From NCBI GenBank assembly GCA_041398965.1, contig JAWKTT010000011.1, positions 62,001 to 126,000 of the forward strand: a stretch of 64,000 bases of DNA, written 5' to 3'. Below are positions 17,189 through 25,694 of this stretch, piece after piece (positions within the stretch are counted from its first letter, which is position 1; every line of letters begins with the position of its first letter). Both the position numbers and the translations under genes were made by a program. This DNA comes from JAWKTT01 sp041398965. Its GTDB lineage: Bacteria; Planctomycetota; Planctomycetia; Planctomycetales; Planctomycetaceae. The notes beneath the pieces are model-generated. The model had not been told where the DNA came from, did not search any database, and worked only from the letters and a program-made list of their open reading frames with translations.

Positions 17189-17854
17189 ATGATTCACTCT
17201 TCCACCATCTGCCGATCTATGACTCGCTCGGAATCACGCCCGACTGGCACTTCCCATTCTCATGGGGGGGTGACGTTGTGGATTGACGGCGTCGGTTGCT
17301 GGAGAACCTGGTTTTCCGAGCGGCTGAGCATTGGCGGACCAGCACCGATTGGCTCGTCACGATCGCCCGCCGACTTGGCACTACTGGCCGACTTATCGCG
17401 GTTGCATGCCGAGGTCGAACGGGTTGGTGATGCGTATCGAATCAAGGCGTTCGCCGCCACCAGCGTCAACGGGACTCCAGTCGATGTGGAGACCTACTTG
17501 CGGCATGATTCGCTAGTCACTCTTGGTCGCGATGTTCGGTTTCGATTTCGCCAGCCTTCACCCCTGAGTGCGACAGCCACCTGGGTCAGCGAGAGTGGTC
17601 ACCGTCCGACCGACAGAATCGATGGCATCGTATTGATGGATCAAACCTGTCTCATCGGTGCCGGTCCGGAGAATCACATTCGCATCCCGCAAGCCGAGAC
17701 AACCGCCGTGCTGTTTCGTCGCGAGGGTAGCCTTTGGTTGAGAATCTCGGGAGAATGGAAGCTCGACGGCGAGACTGTCAGCGGCGCTCAACAATTGGAG
17801 AACGGTTCCGTAGTCACCTTCGGCGACTGCCAGTTTCGCGTGGAGATGCGGTGA
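17189..17854 (+). CDS. protein with two FHA-like domains
   Basis: The protein contains two forkhead-associated modules, which bind phosphothreonine peptides. The first (about residues 30-125) shows the IGG, then SRLHAEVERVGDAYRI, then SVNGTPV pattern, the FHA S..H and NG signature. The second (about residues 150-221) has CLIGAGPENHIRIP, LDGETVSGAQQLENGSVVTFG and ends CQFRVEMR. It lies upstream of the serine/threonine kinase at 18070 in the same direction, so it is a natural partner or substrate of that kinase. The start is uncertain: ATG 17189 or 17219, or a GTG near 17272-17278, just before the first domain. Confidence 0.75.
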   Translation: MIHSSTICRSMTRSESRPTGTSHSHGGVTLWIDGVGCWRTWFSERLSIGGPAPIGSSRSPADLALLADLSRLHAEVERVGDAYRIKAFAATSVNGTPVDVETYLRHDSLVTLGRDVRFRFRQPSPLSATATWVSESGHRPTDRIDGIVLMDQTCLIGAGPENHIRIPQAETTAVLFRREGSLWLRISGEWKLDGETVSGAQQLENGSVVTFGDCQFRVEMR

Positions 17855-17863
17855 AGAGGAGTT

Positions 17864-18027
17864 AGGATTCAGGAGTCAGGGAAGAGTAATAGTGAGGGGA
17901 TGAGTTATCGACACGAAATCAGACAAACACTTATCCCTAGGATTGTCTCCTAGGGCTCAAGACAACGAAGGGGCCCGCTGATGCAATCCGGGGGCTTTGA
18001 ATCTCTTTCCCGTGAATCCTGAATCCT
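17864..18027. repeat. intergenic inverted-repeat element with central hairpin
   Basis: The arms AGGATTCAGGA (17864-17874) and TCCTGAATCCT (18017-18027) are perfect complements and enclose about 140 bp. Near the middle is a second perfect palindrome, CCCTAGGA-TTGTC-TCCTAGGG (17935-17955). The element fills the space between the FHA gene and the kinase gene. It looks like a miniature repeat or structured leader; no coding sequence is present. Confidence 0.5.
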
Positions 18028-18069
18028 CCCCCCAACTCCGCACCACGGCACCTCTCACAAGGTTAGACC

Positions 18070-20253
18070 ATGAAGTTCACCTTTAGCCCAGAATCGCGGG
18101 TCCTTGATGGATACACGATTAAGCGCGCGATTTATCGCGGTGGCTTTGGGGAGGTGTACTATGCATTGAGCGATGCTGGACGAGAGGTGGCGCTCAAACT
18201 ACTTCAGAACAATACCGACATCGAGTTGCGTGGCGTCCAGCAGTGTTTGAATTTGTCGCACCCCAATCTCGTGACAATTTTCGATGTCCGAGAAGATGCC
18301 GATCATGACCACTGGATCATCATGGAGTACGTCTCCGGCGAGACGCTCGATGCCGCCGTCCGCAAGCATCCCGACGGCATGCCGATGGAAGAGGTCTGCC
18401 GCTGGTTGAAAGGGATCGCAGGCGGGGTCGGCTACCTTCACAGTCGGGGGCTGGTGCATCGCGACCTCAAACCAGCGAACGTCTTCAGTGGCGAAGGAAC
18501 GATTAAAGTCGGGGACGTGGGGCTGTCAAAGTTCATCACGCATAGCCGCCGCTCGGCTCAGACGCAGTCGGTCGGTACGGTCTATTACATGGCCCCGGAA
18601 GTCGCCAAAGGACGGTATGGCAAAGAGGTCGACGTCTATGCTCTCGGGGTGATGCTTTACGAAATGCTGACGGGGAAGCTGCCGTTCGATGGAGAGTCGA
18701 CGGGCGAAATTCTCATGAAGCATCTGACGACACCGCCCGACTTGACGCTGCTTCCTTCGCGGGTACAGCCAGTCATCCAGCGAGCATTAGAGAAAGACCC
18801 CGAGAAGCGTTACCAGTCGATCGAGCTGTTCGAGAAAGCGTTTCACGGGGCGGTCGTCGGGAAGCAAGAGCCGATCGATCTGTTAGATGATGCGTTTCTC
18901 CCAGTCAACAACTCAGCTCCGTCGCCACAAGGGGGAACGCTCGATACTGCGAAAGCGTCGCCACTCGTGTCGAGTGTCGAACTGGGGAAGACGAGCCCAA
19001 TTTCGCCGCCAGTCGATTCAACTCCGACGGGTCCAGGCAGCAAGTCGATCGTCCCACAATCGTTTCCAGAATTTCTCTGGCCGGCAGGCCGAGTTTGGTG
19101 GGGAATCTACCTTCTTGGGGCATGTTTGAGCCTCATGGGTCTGTTCATTGACTGGGCCGACATTGGTCGACTCGGCGACGGTGCGGTCGGCCTGGGAGTT
19201 TTGGGGATGGTCATGGGGTATGTGTTGAGCGTGATTCGACATGCCACGATTGGCCCTTGGAATTTCGAGTCTGGACAGAGCGGCTACGACAAGGCCGCGA
19301 TCTACTTCCCGACCGGGGGCTGGCAGCAACTCGTACAACTCGGTGGATTAGCAGGTTTCGGTATTCTGGTGAACGTTTTCGATTCGCAGAACGACGCATT
19401 TCCCTTTGTCTGTTGGGGCTGGGGAATGCTCGCGGCTTATCTGGGAACCGTTGCCTATCGTGCCTCGCAACCCCCGAAGCCCGCAACCGAAGTCGTTTGG
19501 GACCTCACTGACCGTCCCGTTCCTGCAGAGCCACAATTTGTCGAATTGCTGCCGGTCTCGACCACTTCGCCAACAAACTCGAACTATCGCCGACTTGATG
19601 CACAGCCTTGGCTGCTCAAGGCACGTTGGGCCGAGTGGTTGCAGTCTGCAGCTTTGGCGCCGTTTGTCGTCGCAGCACTGACGACGGCACTTGCCTTTGT
19701 CTCGCCAAAGTTTTTTTCTAACTCCGGGCCCCATACCGCGAACGATGTCGCCTTCTTCGGTTTGTCGGCTCTGACGGCAGTTTGGGGGACGATGTTGGTC
19801 GCGAAGTTCACTGAGCGAAATCGTCCCGAGACAAACTCCAAGTGGCTGTTCGCACTGACTGGGGCGATGATTGGCCTCGCGGTGTATGGCTTACGAGAAT
19901 TGTTGATGGTTGATCCCCTGGCCTCAATCGGCCCCGAAGTTCCGCACGGCCTGTTTGATCATATTGGCGAGCGTCCTCTGTTTGTACCGGGTGTCGGGCC
20001 GACCTGTTTGGGGCTGGTTGCATTCTTCACAGGATTGCTCGCCTTCCGTGCGTGGCCGAGACAGGTTGATCGAGACCGCGTCGCCAAGTTTCGGGTGACA
20101 TCGGTCCTCATGACGGCGGTCGCCGCGTGGTTGTGGGCTTCGGTCTTCACCTTTCCGCAAGTCTGGGGAATGGTTGTGGCGGTCGTCGTCTCGGCGAGCG
20201 TTCAAGTCCTCTCTCCGTGGTCAGCCGCCGCCGCCCGACGACGACACGGTTAG
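18070..20253 (+). CDS. membrane serine/threonine protein kinase (Hanks type)
   Basis: This 727-residue protein has an N-terminal kinase domain (about residues 14-270): glycine loop YRGGFGEVY (23-30), catalytic Lys43 in VALKLL, HRDLKPAN at 130-137, DVG at 149-151 where most kinases have DFG, activation loop TVYYMAPEVA (APE), and DVYALGVMLYEMLTG. All catalytic residues are present, so it should phosphorylate Ser/Thr. A Ser/Pro-rich linker (about 280-335) leads to a membrane part with about ten hydrophobic segments. The upstream gene encodes FHA modules and the downstream gene another membrane protein, forming a likely signalling group. Confidence 0.93.
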   Translation: MKFTFSPESRVLDGYTIKRAIYRGGFGEVYYALSDAGREVALKLLQNNTDIELRGVQQCLNLSHPNLVTIFDVREDADHDHWIIMEYVSGETLDAAVRKHPDGMPMEEVCRWLKGIAGGVGYLHSRGLVHRDLKPANVFSGEGTIKVGDVGLSKFITHSRRSAQTQSVGTVYYMAPEVAKGRYGKEVDVYALGVMLYEMLTGKLPFDGESTGEILMKHLTTPPDLTLLPSRVQPVIQRALEKDPEKRYQSIELFEKAFHGAVVGKQEPIDLLDDAFLPVNNSAPSPQGGTLDTAKASPLVSSVELGKTSPISPPVDSTPTGPGSKSIVPQSFPEFLWPAGRVWWGIYLLGACLSLMGLFIDWADIGRLGDGAVGLGVLGMVMGYVLSVIRHATIGPWNFESGQSGYDKAAIYFPTGGWQQLVQLGGLAGFGILVNVFDSQNDAFPFVCWGWGMLAAYLGTVAYRASQPPKPATEVVWDLTDRPVPAEPQFVELLPVSTTSPTNSNYRRLDAQPWLLKARWAEWLQSAALAPFVVAALTTALAFVSPKFFSNSGPHTANDVAFFGLSALTAVWGTMLVAKFTERNRPETNSKWLFALTGAMIGLAVYGLRELLMVDPLASIGPEVPHGLFDHIGERPLFVPGVGPTCLGLVAFFTGLLAFRAWPRQVDRDRVAKFRVTSVLMTAVAAWLWASVFTFPQVWGMVVAVVVSASVQVLSPWSAAAARRRHG

Positions 20254-20406
20254 TCTGCATGGTCCAGAATCTAAAACGTTTTCCCGCGGAGCCGACGAAA
20301 CTGCACAGCGGGGTCGCGACATGAAGCGATTGCCGCACATCCCTCGGATGCCTCGCGCTCCGAGATCCTGCGAAGCGAGTTTCGCACAAGGTCTAATAGG
20401 TGTTTA

Positions 20407-21804
20407 ATGATGGTCACAGCACTTTCGATTATCGGCCTGTTCATCCTGTTGCTGTCGATAGCGTTCGGGGTTGCTGTCCGTTCGGGCGGGGAGTCACGAC
20501 CGGGTCGCCAAAATCCCTGGCTTCCGATTGCGATCATCGGTTCGATCCTTTTGGTGACGGCATTCTTCCTGCTGGTGGGGCTGTTCTACGCTCGATCTAG
20601 ATCGGTCCACATCGAGCCACCACGAGTCGTGTCCTCGAATCGACAAGAGCTTGGAGCAGAAGCTCTTCAAGTTCCAGAATTTCGGATTCCTGCGACAGTC
20701 GAGTTAAACAACGATCTTGCCGGCATTGCCGTCCCGTCACAAGAACCAGAACCAGTGATGGTTGGTAATGTCTCGGTCGCGGACGCCGCCGCTGCCGTTC
20801 CCTTGGAACATGACTCCAGCAAGCTCTCGCACTTCGACGTTGAAAGAGGATTTGAGCATGCCGATGCGGCGCCGGCACCGGCAGAGACTTCGGCGATGCC
20901 CCGGCCTGTGTTGCAGACGAGCACCCTTCGTGGCTGGTTCGTCGTCTTCCTGCTGTTGGGCTGCGTGGCTGTTGCCGTCTGGATGGGGAAGAAGCGAAAC
21001 GTCGCTGCGGCTCTTGTCTTCGGGCTGGCATTCCCCATCATGTTGGCGCTTTTGACCTTATTGGTCGGATACGCCGATCATTCTCAAAGACTCCAAGAGG
21101 CGACAATCGCCGATTCGGAGGCAATCAGGCTGAGACTGGAGCAGGAAATGCTCGCTATCGCCAAAGCAGAGGCGAGCATCGAGCCCGAGACTCCGGCTGT
21201 TGCGGAGGATGCGAACGACCGGGAGATGACCGAGTACACCAGTCTTTCTGGTCCGGCATCCCGACTCACGAAGACCCCAGCATGGGTCAATTCTGAAACT
21301 CCCGGCAGCTTCCTGAAGGATAGCGAGACCTTCGTGCTTAGAAGTGGATGGTTTGCAACGGTGCAGGAGGCGGAGGAGAAAGTGCTCAGCTTGTTGGAGC
21401 CGAAGGTGCAGGAGTTCCTCGCTCGCCGGGTGACCTCAGTCAACTTGCCCAAAACGCCAGTCGACTTTGCCCTCGTACGTCGAACCAACATGATAACCCG
21501 CCGTTTGCATGAACGGTCGGTTCTCGAAACGACAAGTCACAGAGAGCCGATCTATCAGGTAACCTGGCAGGTCACCTTAGATGCGGACGTTCAGATGGCG
21601 ATGCTCGAAGGAGTGCTCCCAGATGTGCGGAAAACTCGGCTGTTACAGGCTGGGTTGCTCTTTGGACTCCTGACACTCCTGTTCGGCACATGGGGGGCCT
21701 ATTTTCGGATGAACGACGCCATGTCCGGGCGATACCAAGTCCCACTGCGCCTGGCGGCAACGGGGGTCACTGTACTTGCAGCGTCTGTACTACTCATGGG
21801 GTGA
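20407..21804 (+). CDS. hypothetical multi-pass membrane protein
   Basis: This 465-residue protein is not recognised. It has two N-terminal hydrophobic segments (IIGLFILLLSIAFGVAV and IAIIGSILLVTAFFLLVGLF). A polar, low-complexity linker of about 110 residues follows, then a central pair (WFVVFLLLGCVAVAVWMG and AALVFGLAFPIMLALLTLLVG). Next comes a soluble domain of about 180 residues (FATVQEAEEKVLSLLEPKVQ, HREPIYQVTWQVTLDADVQM) and two final segments. It lies about 150 bp downstream of the kinase and may belong to the same transcription unit. ATG 20407 and 20410 are adjacent alternatives. A role in kinase signalling is inferred only from position. Confidence 0.68.
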   Translation: MMVTALSIIGLFILLLSIAFGVAVRSGGESRPGRQNPWLPIAIIGSILLVTAFFLLVGLFYARSRSVHIEPPRVVSSNRQELGAEALQVPEFRIPATVELNNDLAGIAVPSQEPEPVMVGNVSVADAAAAVPLEHDSSKLSHFDVERGFEHADAAPAPAETSAMPRPVLQTSTLRGWFVVFLLLGCVAVAVWMGKKRNVAAALVFGLAFPIMLALLTLLVGYADHSQRLQEATIADSEAIRLRLEQEMLAIAKAEASIEPETPAVAEDANDREMTEYTSLSGPASRLTKTPAWVNSETPGSFLKDSETFVLRSGWFATVQEAEEKVLSLLEPKVQEFLARRVTSVNLPKTPVDFALVRRTNMITRRLHERSVLETTSHREPIYQVTWQVTLDADVQMAMLEGVLPDVRKTRLLQAGLLFGLLTLLFGTWGAYFRMNDAMSGRYQVPLRLAATGVTVLAASVLLMG

Positions 21805-21850
21805 GGTCTCCCCTCTTCGCCCAGATGCAAGAGCGTCCATGGTCGGACTG

Positions 21851-21867
21851 CCACGTTGCAAACGTGG
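21851..21867. other. short perfect hairpin downstream of tRNA-Arg
   Basis: CCACGTT-GCA-AACGTGG is a perfect 7-bp stem. A second weaker stem (CACGG..CCGTG) lies at about 21872-21888. Both lie on the 3' side of the minus-strand tRNA gene, where transcript termination or processing is expected, but no T-run is present. Confidence 0.35.
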
Positions 21868-21900
21868 AGCTTCACGGCGATGCCCCGTGAGAGCGAGAAG

Positions 21901-21974
21901 TATCCCCGGCAGGATTCGAACCTGCAACCTCTGGCTTCGGAGGCCAGCGATCTATCCAATTGAGCTACGGGGAC
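21901..21974 (-). tRNA. tRNA-Arg (anticodon CCG)
   Basis: The minus strand folds as a complete tRNA: acceptor GTCCCCG pairing with CGGGGAT, D arm GCTCAATTGGATAGATC, anticodon stem CTGGC/GCCAG with loop CTCCGAA (anticodon CCG, reading CGG), and T arm with GGTTCGAATCC. CCA is not encoded. No duplicated 3' end or integrase lies nearby, so there is no sign that it has served as an integration site here. Confidence 0.93.
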
Positions 21975-22257
21975 AAGCGTTTCTCGGCACGCACGGGGAG
22001 AATACCGGAAGTGTCCGCTCCACGCCAGTATCCCGGCCCTGAGTGCGAGACGCTGTTTGTCTCCCCCGCGTGAGTCGTCACAGGTTATGGCGACTGAACT
22101 GTTCATCGCGACGAACCGTGTCTGGTTCATCCCGATTCGCTCTGTGACCGGCAGTTGTTTCTGAGCGGTCGAGTCTTTACGATGAAGTGAGAGAATGGCC
22201 ATTCGGTCGCAACACTTTCATCTTCTCATTTCTGCCATCTTGTTTATCTCGGGCACC

Positions 22258-22635
22258 ATGAAGCTCAAAATCTTTCAGCACCAACAACTCGACAACATCG
22301 TCATCCTTACTCCTCTGGGTGACGGGACCGGTTTCCGTTATCAGGAACTGCACGTCGACGTGAACGCCATCCGGGCGGAGATGGCGAAGCCGGGCAATCG
22401 ACACCTCATTCTCAATCTCGAACATATGGAGTATTTCGGGTCGGAGTTCATTGGCGGACTGGTTTCGATGCTGCGTGAGACCAAGAACAGAGGTGGACTT
22501 GCCTGTTTTGCGAATGCGACCCCACAGATGATGCAGGTTCTCAAGACGATGAGCCTGTTTAAACTCTGGCCGCATTTCAATTCACAGAATGAAGCCATCG
22601 CTGCGGCAAAGGAAAAAGACGCTCCACCAAGCTAA
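22258..22635 (+). CDS. STAS-domain (anti-anti-sigma factor-like) protein
   Basis: This 125-residue protein matches the single-domain STAS fold of anti-sigma-factor antagonists: an N-terminal strand pair (IVILTPLGDGTGF), then a central strand and helix NRHLILNLEHMEYFGSEFIGGLVSMLR. The residue after the strand, where the phosphorylatable Ser usually is (D.S), lies in YFGSEFIG. It ends with GGLACFANATPQMMQVL and FKLWPHF. ATG 22258 is preferred because upstream residues are not part of the fold. Such proteins switch partners with serine-kinase anti-sigma factors; none is encoded nearby. Confidence 0.82.
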   Translation: MKLKIFQHQQLDNIVILTPLGDGTGFRYQELHVDVNAIRAEMAKPGNRHLILNLEHMEYFGSEFIGGLVSMLRETKNRGGLACFANATPQMMQVLKTMSLFKLWPHFNSQNEAIAAAKEKDAPPS

Positions 22636-22700
22636 ACTTCAGCGATACGGGTCGTGCAATACCTCTGCAATTCCTCCCCCTATCATTCGTGAGAGACAGA

Positions 22701-24023
22701 ATGCGAGCTAAGGTGATGTTGCTGGTCATGTTGGTCTCCCTCGCAGGAACATTCGGGCTGTTATTTCATGGAGCACAATCGTCTGCACAAGTTCTGGAAG
22801 CAAGCGGGAAGCTCAAGTGGTATCGTGGAAACATGCACACTCACTCGCTCTGGAGTGATGGAGACGATTTTCTCGAAACGATTGCTGTTTGGTATCGCGA
22901 CCGAGACTACGACTTCCTCTGTTTCACAGACCACAACGTCTTGGCTGACAGTGACAAATGGGTCGACACCGAGCGCAATGCCGGGGGGAAAAAGGCATTT
23001 GACAAGCTGGAGGCGTTGTTTCCCGACTGGGTCGAAACTCGGAAGTCGGGAGACCGAACACAAGTCCGACTCCGACGATTTACTGAAGTCGCCGAGAAGC
23101 TCAACGACCCCGGCAAGTTTCTGCTCATTCAGGGGGAAGAGATCACTGACAGCTACGATCATCGCCCGATTCATATGAACGCGAACAACCTCGTCGAACG
23201 GATCACTCCACGCGGTGGTGGAAACGTGCTCGAAACGATGCAAAACAATGTCAACGCGGTCATTGCCCAGCGTGAGAAGACCGGCCAGCCGATGTTGATT
23301 CATCTCAATCATCCAAACTTCGGCTATGCCATTACGGCTGAAGAACTGATGCAGGTTCAGGGTGAACAGTTTTTTGAGGTTTACAACGGGCACACGTCAG
23401 TCAACAACCATGGGGACAAGCGACATGCCTCGACCGAACGAATTTGGGATATCGTCCTGACGAAGCGGTTGGCCGAACTTGGCTTGCCCCTGATGTACGG
23501 CCTCGCCGCTGACGACGGTCACCGCTATCACAACATCCCCAGTCGAGCGAGTGAGCCGGGACGAGGTTGGGTACACGTACTCTCGACCGAGTTGACCCCC
23601 GCCGCTTTGATAGAGGCAATGGAAGCGGGTCGGTTTTACTCCAGCAGTGGCGTCAGGCTGAAGCGAGTCGAGAGTTCTCCACAAGGTCTCTCGCTCGAGG
23701 TCGATCCGGTCAAGGGAGAGGAATACGTCATTGAGTTCGTCGGGACACGTCGCGGCTACAAGCCGAAGGGAAAGCCGGTCCGGGGTGTCGACGGAAAACT
23801 CCTTCATACAACGATGACGTATGATGACTCCATCGGCGAAGTCTTTGCGACGGTGAACGGGACATCCGCTTCGTATCAATTTCAAGGAGACGAAATCTAT
23901 GTCCGCGCCCGCATCACGTCGTCAGCGGAACACCTGAACCCCTCGGCTGAAGGAGACTTTCAACAAGCGTGGTGCCAACCCGTCATCGGCCCAGCAACCA
24001 AGGTGTTGCCAGAAGTCAAATGA
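22701..24023 (+). CDS. secreted PHP-domain (CehA/McbA-like) metallohydrolase
   Basis: A signal peptide (MLLVMLVSLAGTFGLLFHGA) precedes a PHP domain: GNMHTHSLWSDGDD with the HxH metal motif, DFLCFTDHN, the Glu in IQGEEIT, MLIHLNHPNFGY and LAADDGHRYH. These are the metal-ligand segments of the polymerase-and-histidinol-phosphatase family. The C-terminal about 120 residues are beta-rich (YVIEFVGTRRGYKP). The family hydrolyses phospho- or carboxyl esters and carbamates; the substrate is unknown. ATG 22701 is chosen over GTG 22689 because GAGAGA lies just upstream. Confidence 0.83.
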   Translation: MRAKVMLLVMLVSLAGTFGLLFHGAQSSAQVLEASGKLKWYRGNMHTHSLWSDGDDFLETIAVWYRDRDYDFLCFTDHNVLADSDKWVDTERNAGGKKAFDKLEALFPDWVETRKSGDRTQVRLRRFTEVAEKLNDPGKFLLIQGEEITDSYDHRPIHMNANNLVERITPRGGGNVLETMQNNVNAVIAQREKTGQPMLIHLNHPNFGYAITAEELMQVQGEQFFEVYNGHTSVNNHGDKRHASTERIWDIVLTKRLAELGLPLMYGLAADDGHRYHNIPSRASEPGRGWVHVLSTELTPAALIEAMEAGRFYSSSGVRLKRVESSPQGLSLEVDPVKGEEYVIEFVGTRRGYKPKGKPVRGVDGKLLHTTMTYDDSIGEVFATVNGTSASYQFQGDEIYVRARITSSAEHLNPSAEGDFQQAWCQPVIGPATKVLPEVK

Positions 24024-24131
24024 GCGACCTTATTGGAAATTTGGTCGATGCGTTGGACACTGCGGCATCTGATGCGACGCACGTCGATCTGATTGGCCTC
24101 TCGCGAACATCTGCACATCTGGAATCCCGTC

Positions 24132-25490
24132 ATGACCGAGCCTCAACCAAGTCTGATGTCCCGCCTTTGGAACGGGATCGGCCCAGGGCTCGTGACCGCT
24201 TGTGTCGTCATTGGGCCGGGGAGCATTCTCACCAGTTCGACGGTCGGGGCATCGAAAGGCTACTCGATGGCTTGGGTCGTGGTGGTTTCCGTTGTCGCCA
24301 TGCAGGTGTACATGGGATTGGGGGCGAAGTTCGGCGTTGTGACGCAATCGTCGCCGATTGCCGCCCTCAGAGATCGAGGACTCGGATGGATTGGCATCCT
24401 CATCGGCCTGTCCGCCTGCGCCATCTCGGCCCTCTTTCAGTTTGGAAACAATCTCGGCGTGCAGTCCGCCTTCGCAGTCTTCAAACCGAAGTTGCCAGTC
24501 TCTGAATGGCTGAAAAACTCCGACTGGCTCGACTTCGGAGTGGTGATCCTGTTTAACGTGCTGTCGATTGTCTTCCTCTTCTCGTTCCGCAATCTGTATG
24601 CCTTCATCGAACGACTGATGGCAACGTTTGTGGGGATCATGTTGCTGGCGTTTGCCATCAATTTGGGCTTCGCACTTTCGGTCTCTCCCAATCCCTTGAC
24701 CGACAATGTGCTAGGGAACGAATTGGCCACTGGCTCCGAGACAGCCGGGACAGTCTCCTCGGGAAGCGTTCCTGCCATCGCCACAACCGCGACCGGATGG
24801 ATCGACCTTTCGGTTTTGGCACTTGCCGGGACAACATTCGTCATCACTGCGGCGTTCTATCAAGCGTATCTCGTGAGATACAAGGGTTGGCAACTGGCAG
24901 ACCTGAAACGTGGCCTCTTTGACACCCGCGTCAGTGCCGGCATTATGTGCCTGATTACCCTGATGATACTCTCAACTGCGGCCACGGTCTTGCGGGGACG
25001 CACACTCAGCAGCGTCAGCGATGTGGCCCAGCAACTTCAGCCTCTGTTCGGCGACTTCGGCCAGATGATCTTCTGCATTGGACTGTTCTCTGCGGCGTAC
25101 TCTTCGTTCCTGATTAACTCGATGATCGGCGGCTTCATTCTGTCGGATGCCCTGAAGCTTGGGGATCAGCCGCAAGACATGGCCCCCCGATTGATGACGG
25201 CTGGGGTATTGGTTGTCGGTATGATTGTCGCGATTCTCTCGATTTCACTTCGCCAGAAGCCAGTACAGGCGATCGTGTTGGCCCAGGCGATTACGATTTT
25301 GGCCGCCCCGCTGATGGCCGGCTCGCTCTGGTGGCTGACGACGCGGGCTGATCTTTTAGGGATGAATCGTAACTCGTGGCGAATGAACGTCGCGGCTGGA
25401 CTCGGTTTTGCTCTCATCTTCGCAATGGCTTCTTACACCGCAATCGACAAAGTCTACCCCGTACTCGCCGCCGCCCTGGGGGGCGATTGA
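24132..25490 (+). CDS. Nramp-like transporter with altered metal-binding motifs
   Basis: This 452-residue protein has about eleven hydrophobic helices and the overall Nramp layout: IGPGLVTACVVIGPGSILTS at helix 1, YSMAWVVVVSVVAMQVYMGLG, then TTFVITAAFYQAYLVRYKGW at the helix-6 position and SAAYSSFLINSMIGGFILSDAL later. In MntH-type Nramps helix 1 carries DPGN and helix 6 MPHN. Here the equivalents read GPGS and AAFYQ, so both metal-ligand sets appear absent. It may carry a different substrate or use a different mechanism. ATG 24132 is preferred over TTG 24093. Confidence 0.78.
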   Translation: MTEPQPSLMSRLWNGIGPGLVTACVVIGPGSILTSSTVGASKGYSMAWVVVVSVVAMQVYMGLGAKFGVVTQSSPIAALRDRGLGWIGILIGLSACAISALFQFGNNLGVQSAFAVFKPKLPVSEWLKNSDWLDFGVVILFNVLSIVFLFSFRNLYAFIERLMATFVGIMLLAFAINLGFALSVSPNPLTDNVLGNELATGSETAGTVSSGSVPAIATTATGWIDLSVLALAGTTFVITAAFYQAYLVRYKGWQLADLKRGLFDTRVSAGIMCLITLMILSTAATVLRGRTLSSVSDVAQQLQPLFGDFGQMIFCIGLFSAAYSSFLINSMIGGFILSDALKLGDQPQDMAPRLMTAGVLVVGMIVAILSISLRQKPVQAIVLAQAITILAAPLMAGSLWWLTTRADLLGMNRNSWRMNVAAGLGFALIFAMASYTAIDKVYPVLAAALGGD

Positions 25491-25694
25491 TCTGGCGGTC
25501 TGCTGGCATAACGAATTGACCTCTGTCCAGAGGCGCCGTAGACTGATGGAGTCAGTTGGATGGCGATTCGCCCTCCTGGCTGCGTCGATTGTTTGCCGTC
25601 TAACCGAACACTTATCATTCCTCAGAGACGTGCCGCCTGATGGTCTTCGGGATCACGTCGTGTCGTGTCTGACTCTTCTGGAAAGGGAATCGCC

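Noticed and set aside
21901..21974. tRNA-Arg as the attachment site of the phage-like block
   Set aside because: It lies 15 kb away, no integrase is present, and no duplicated tRNA 3' end was found near 37000 or 48800.
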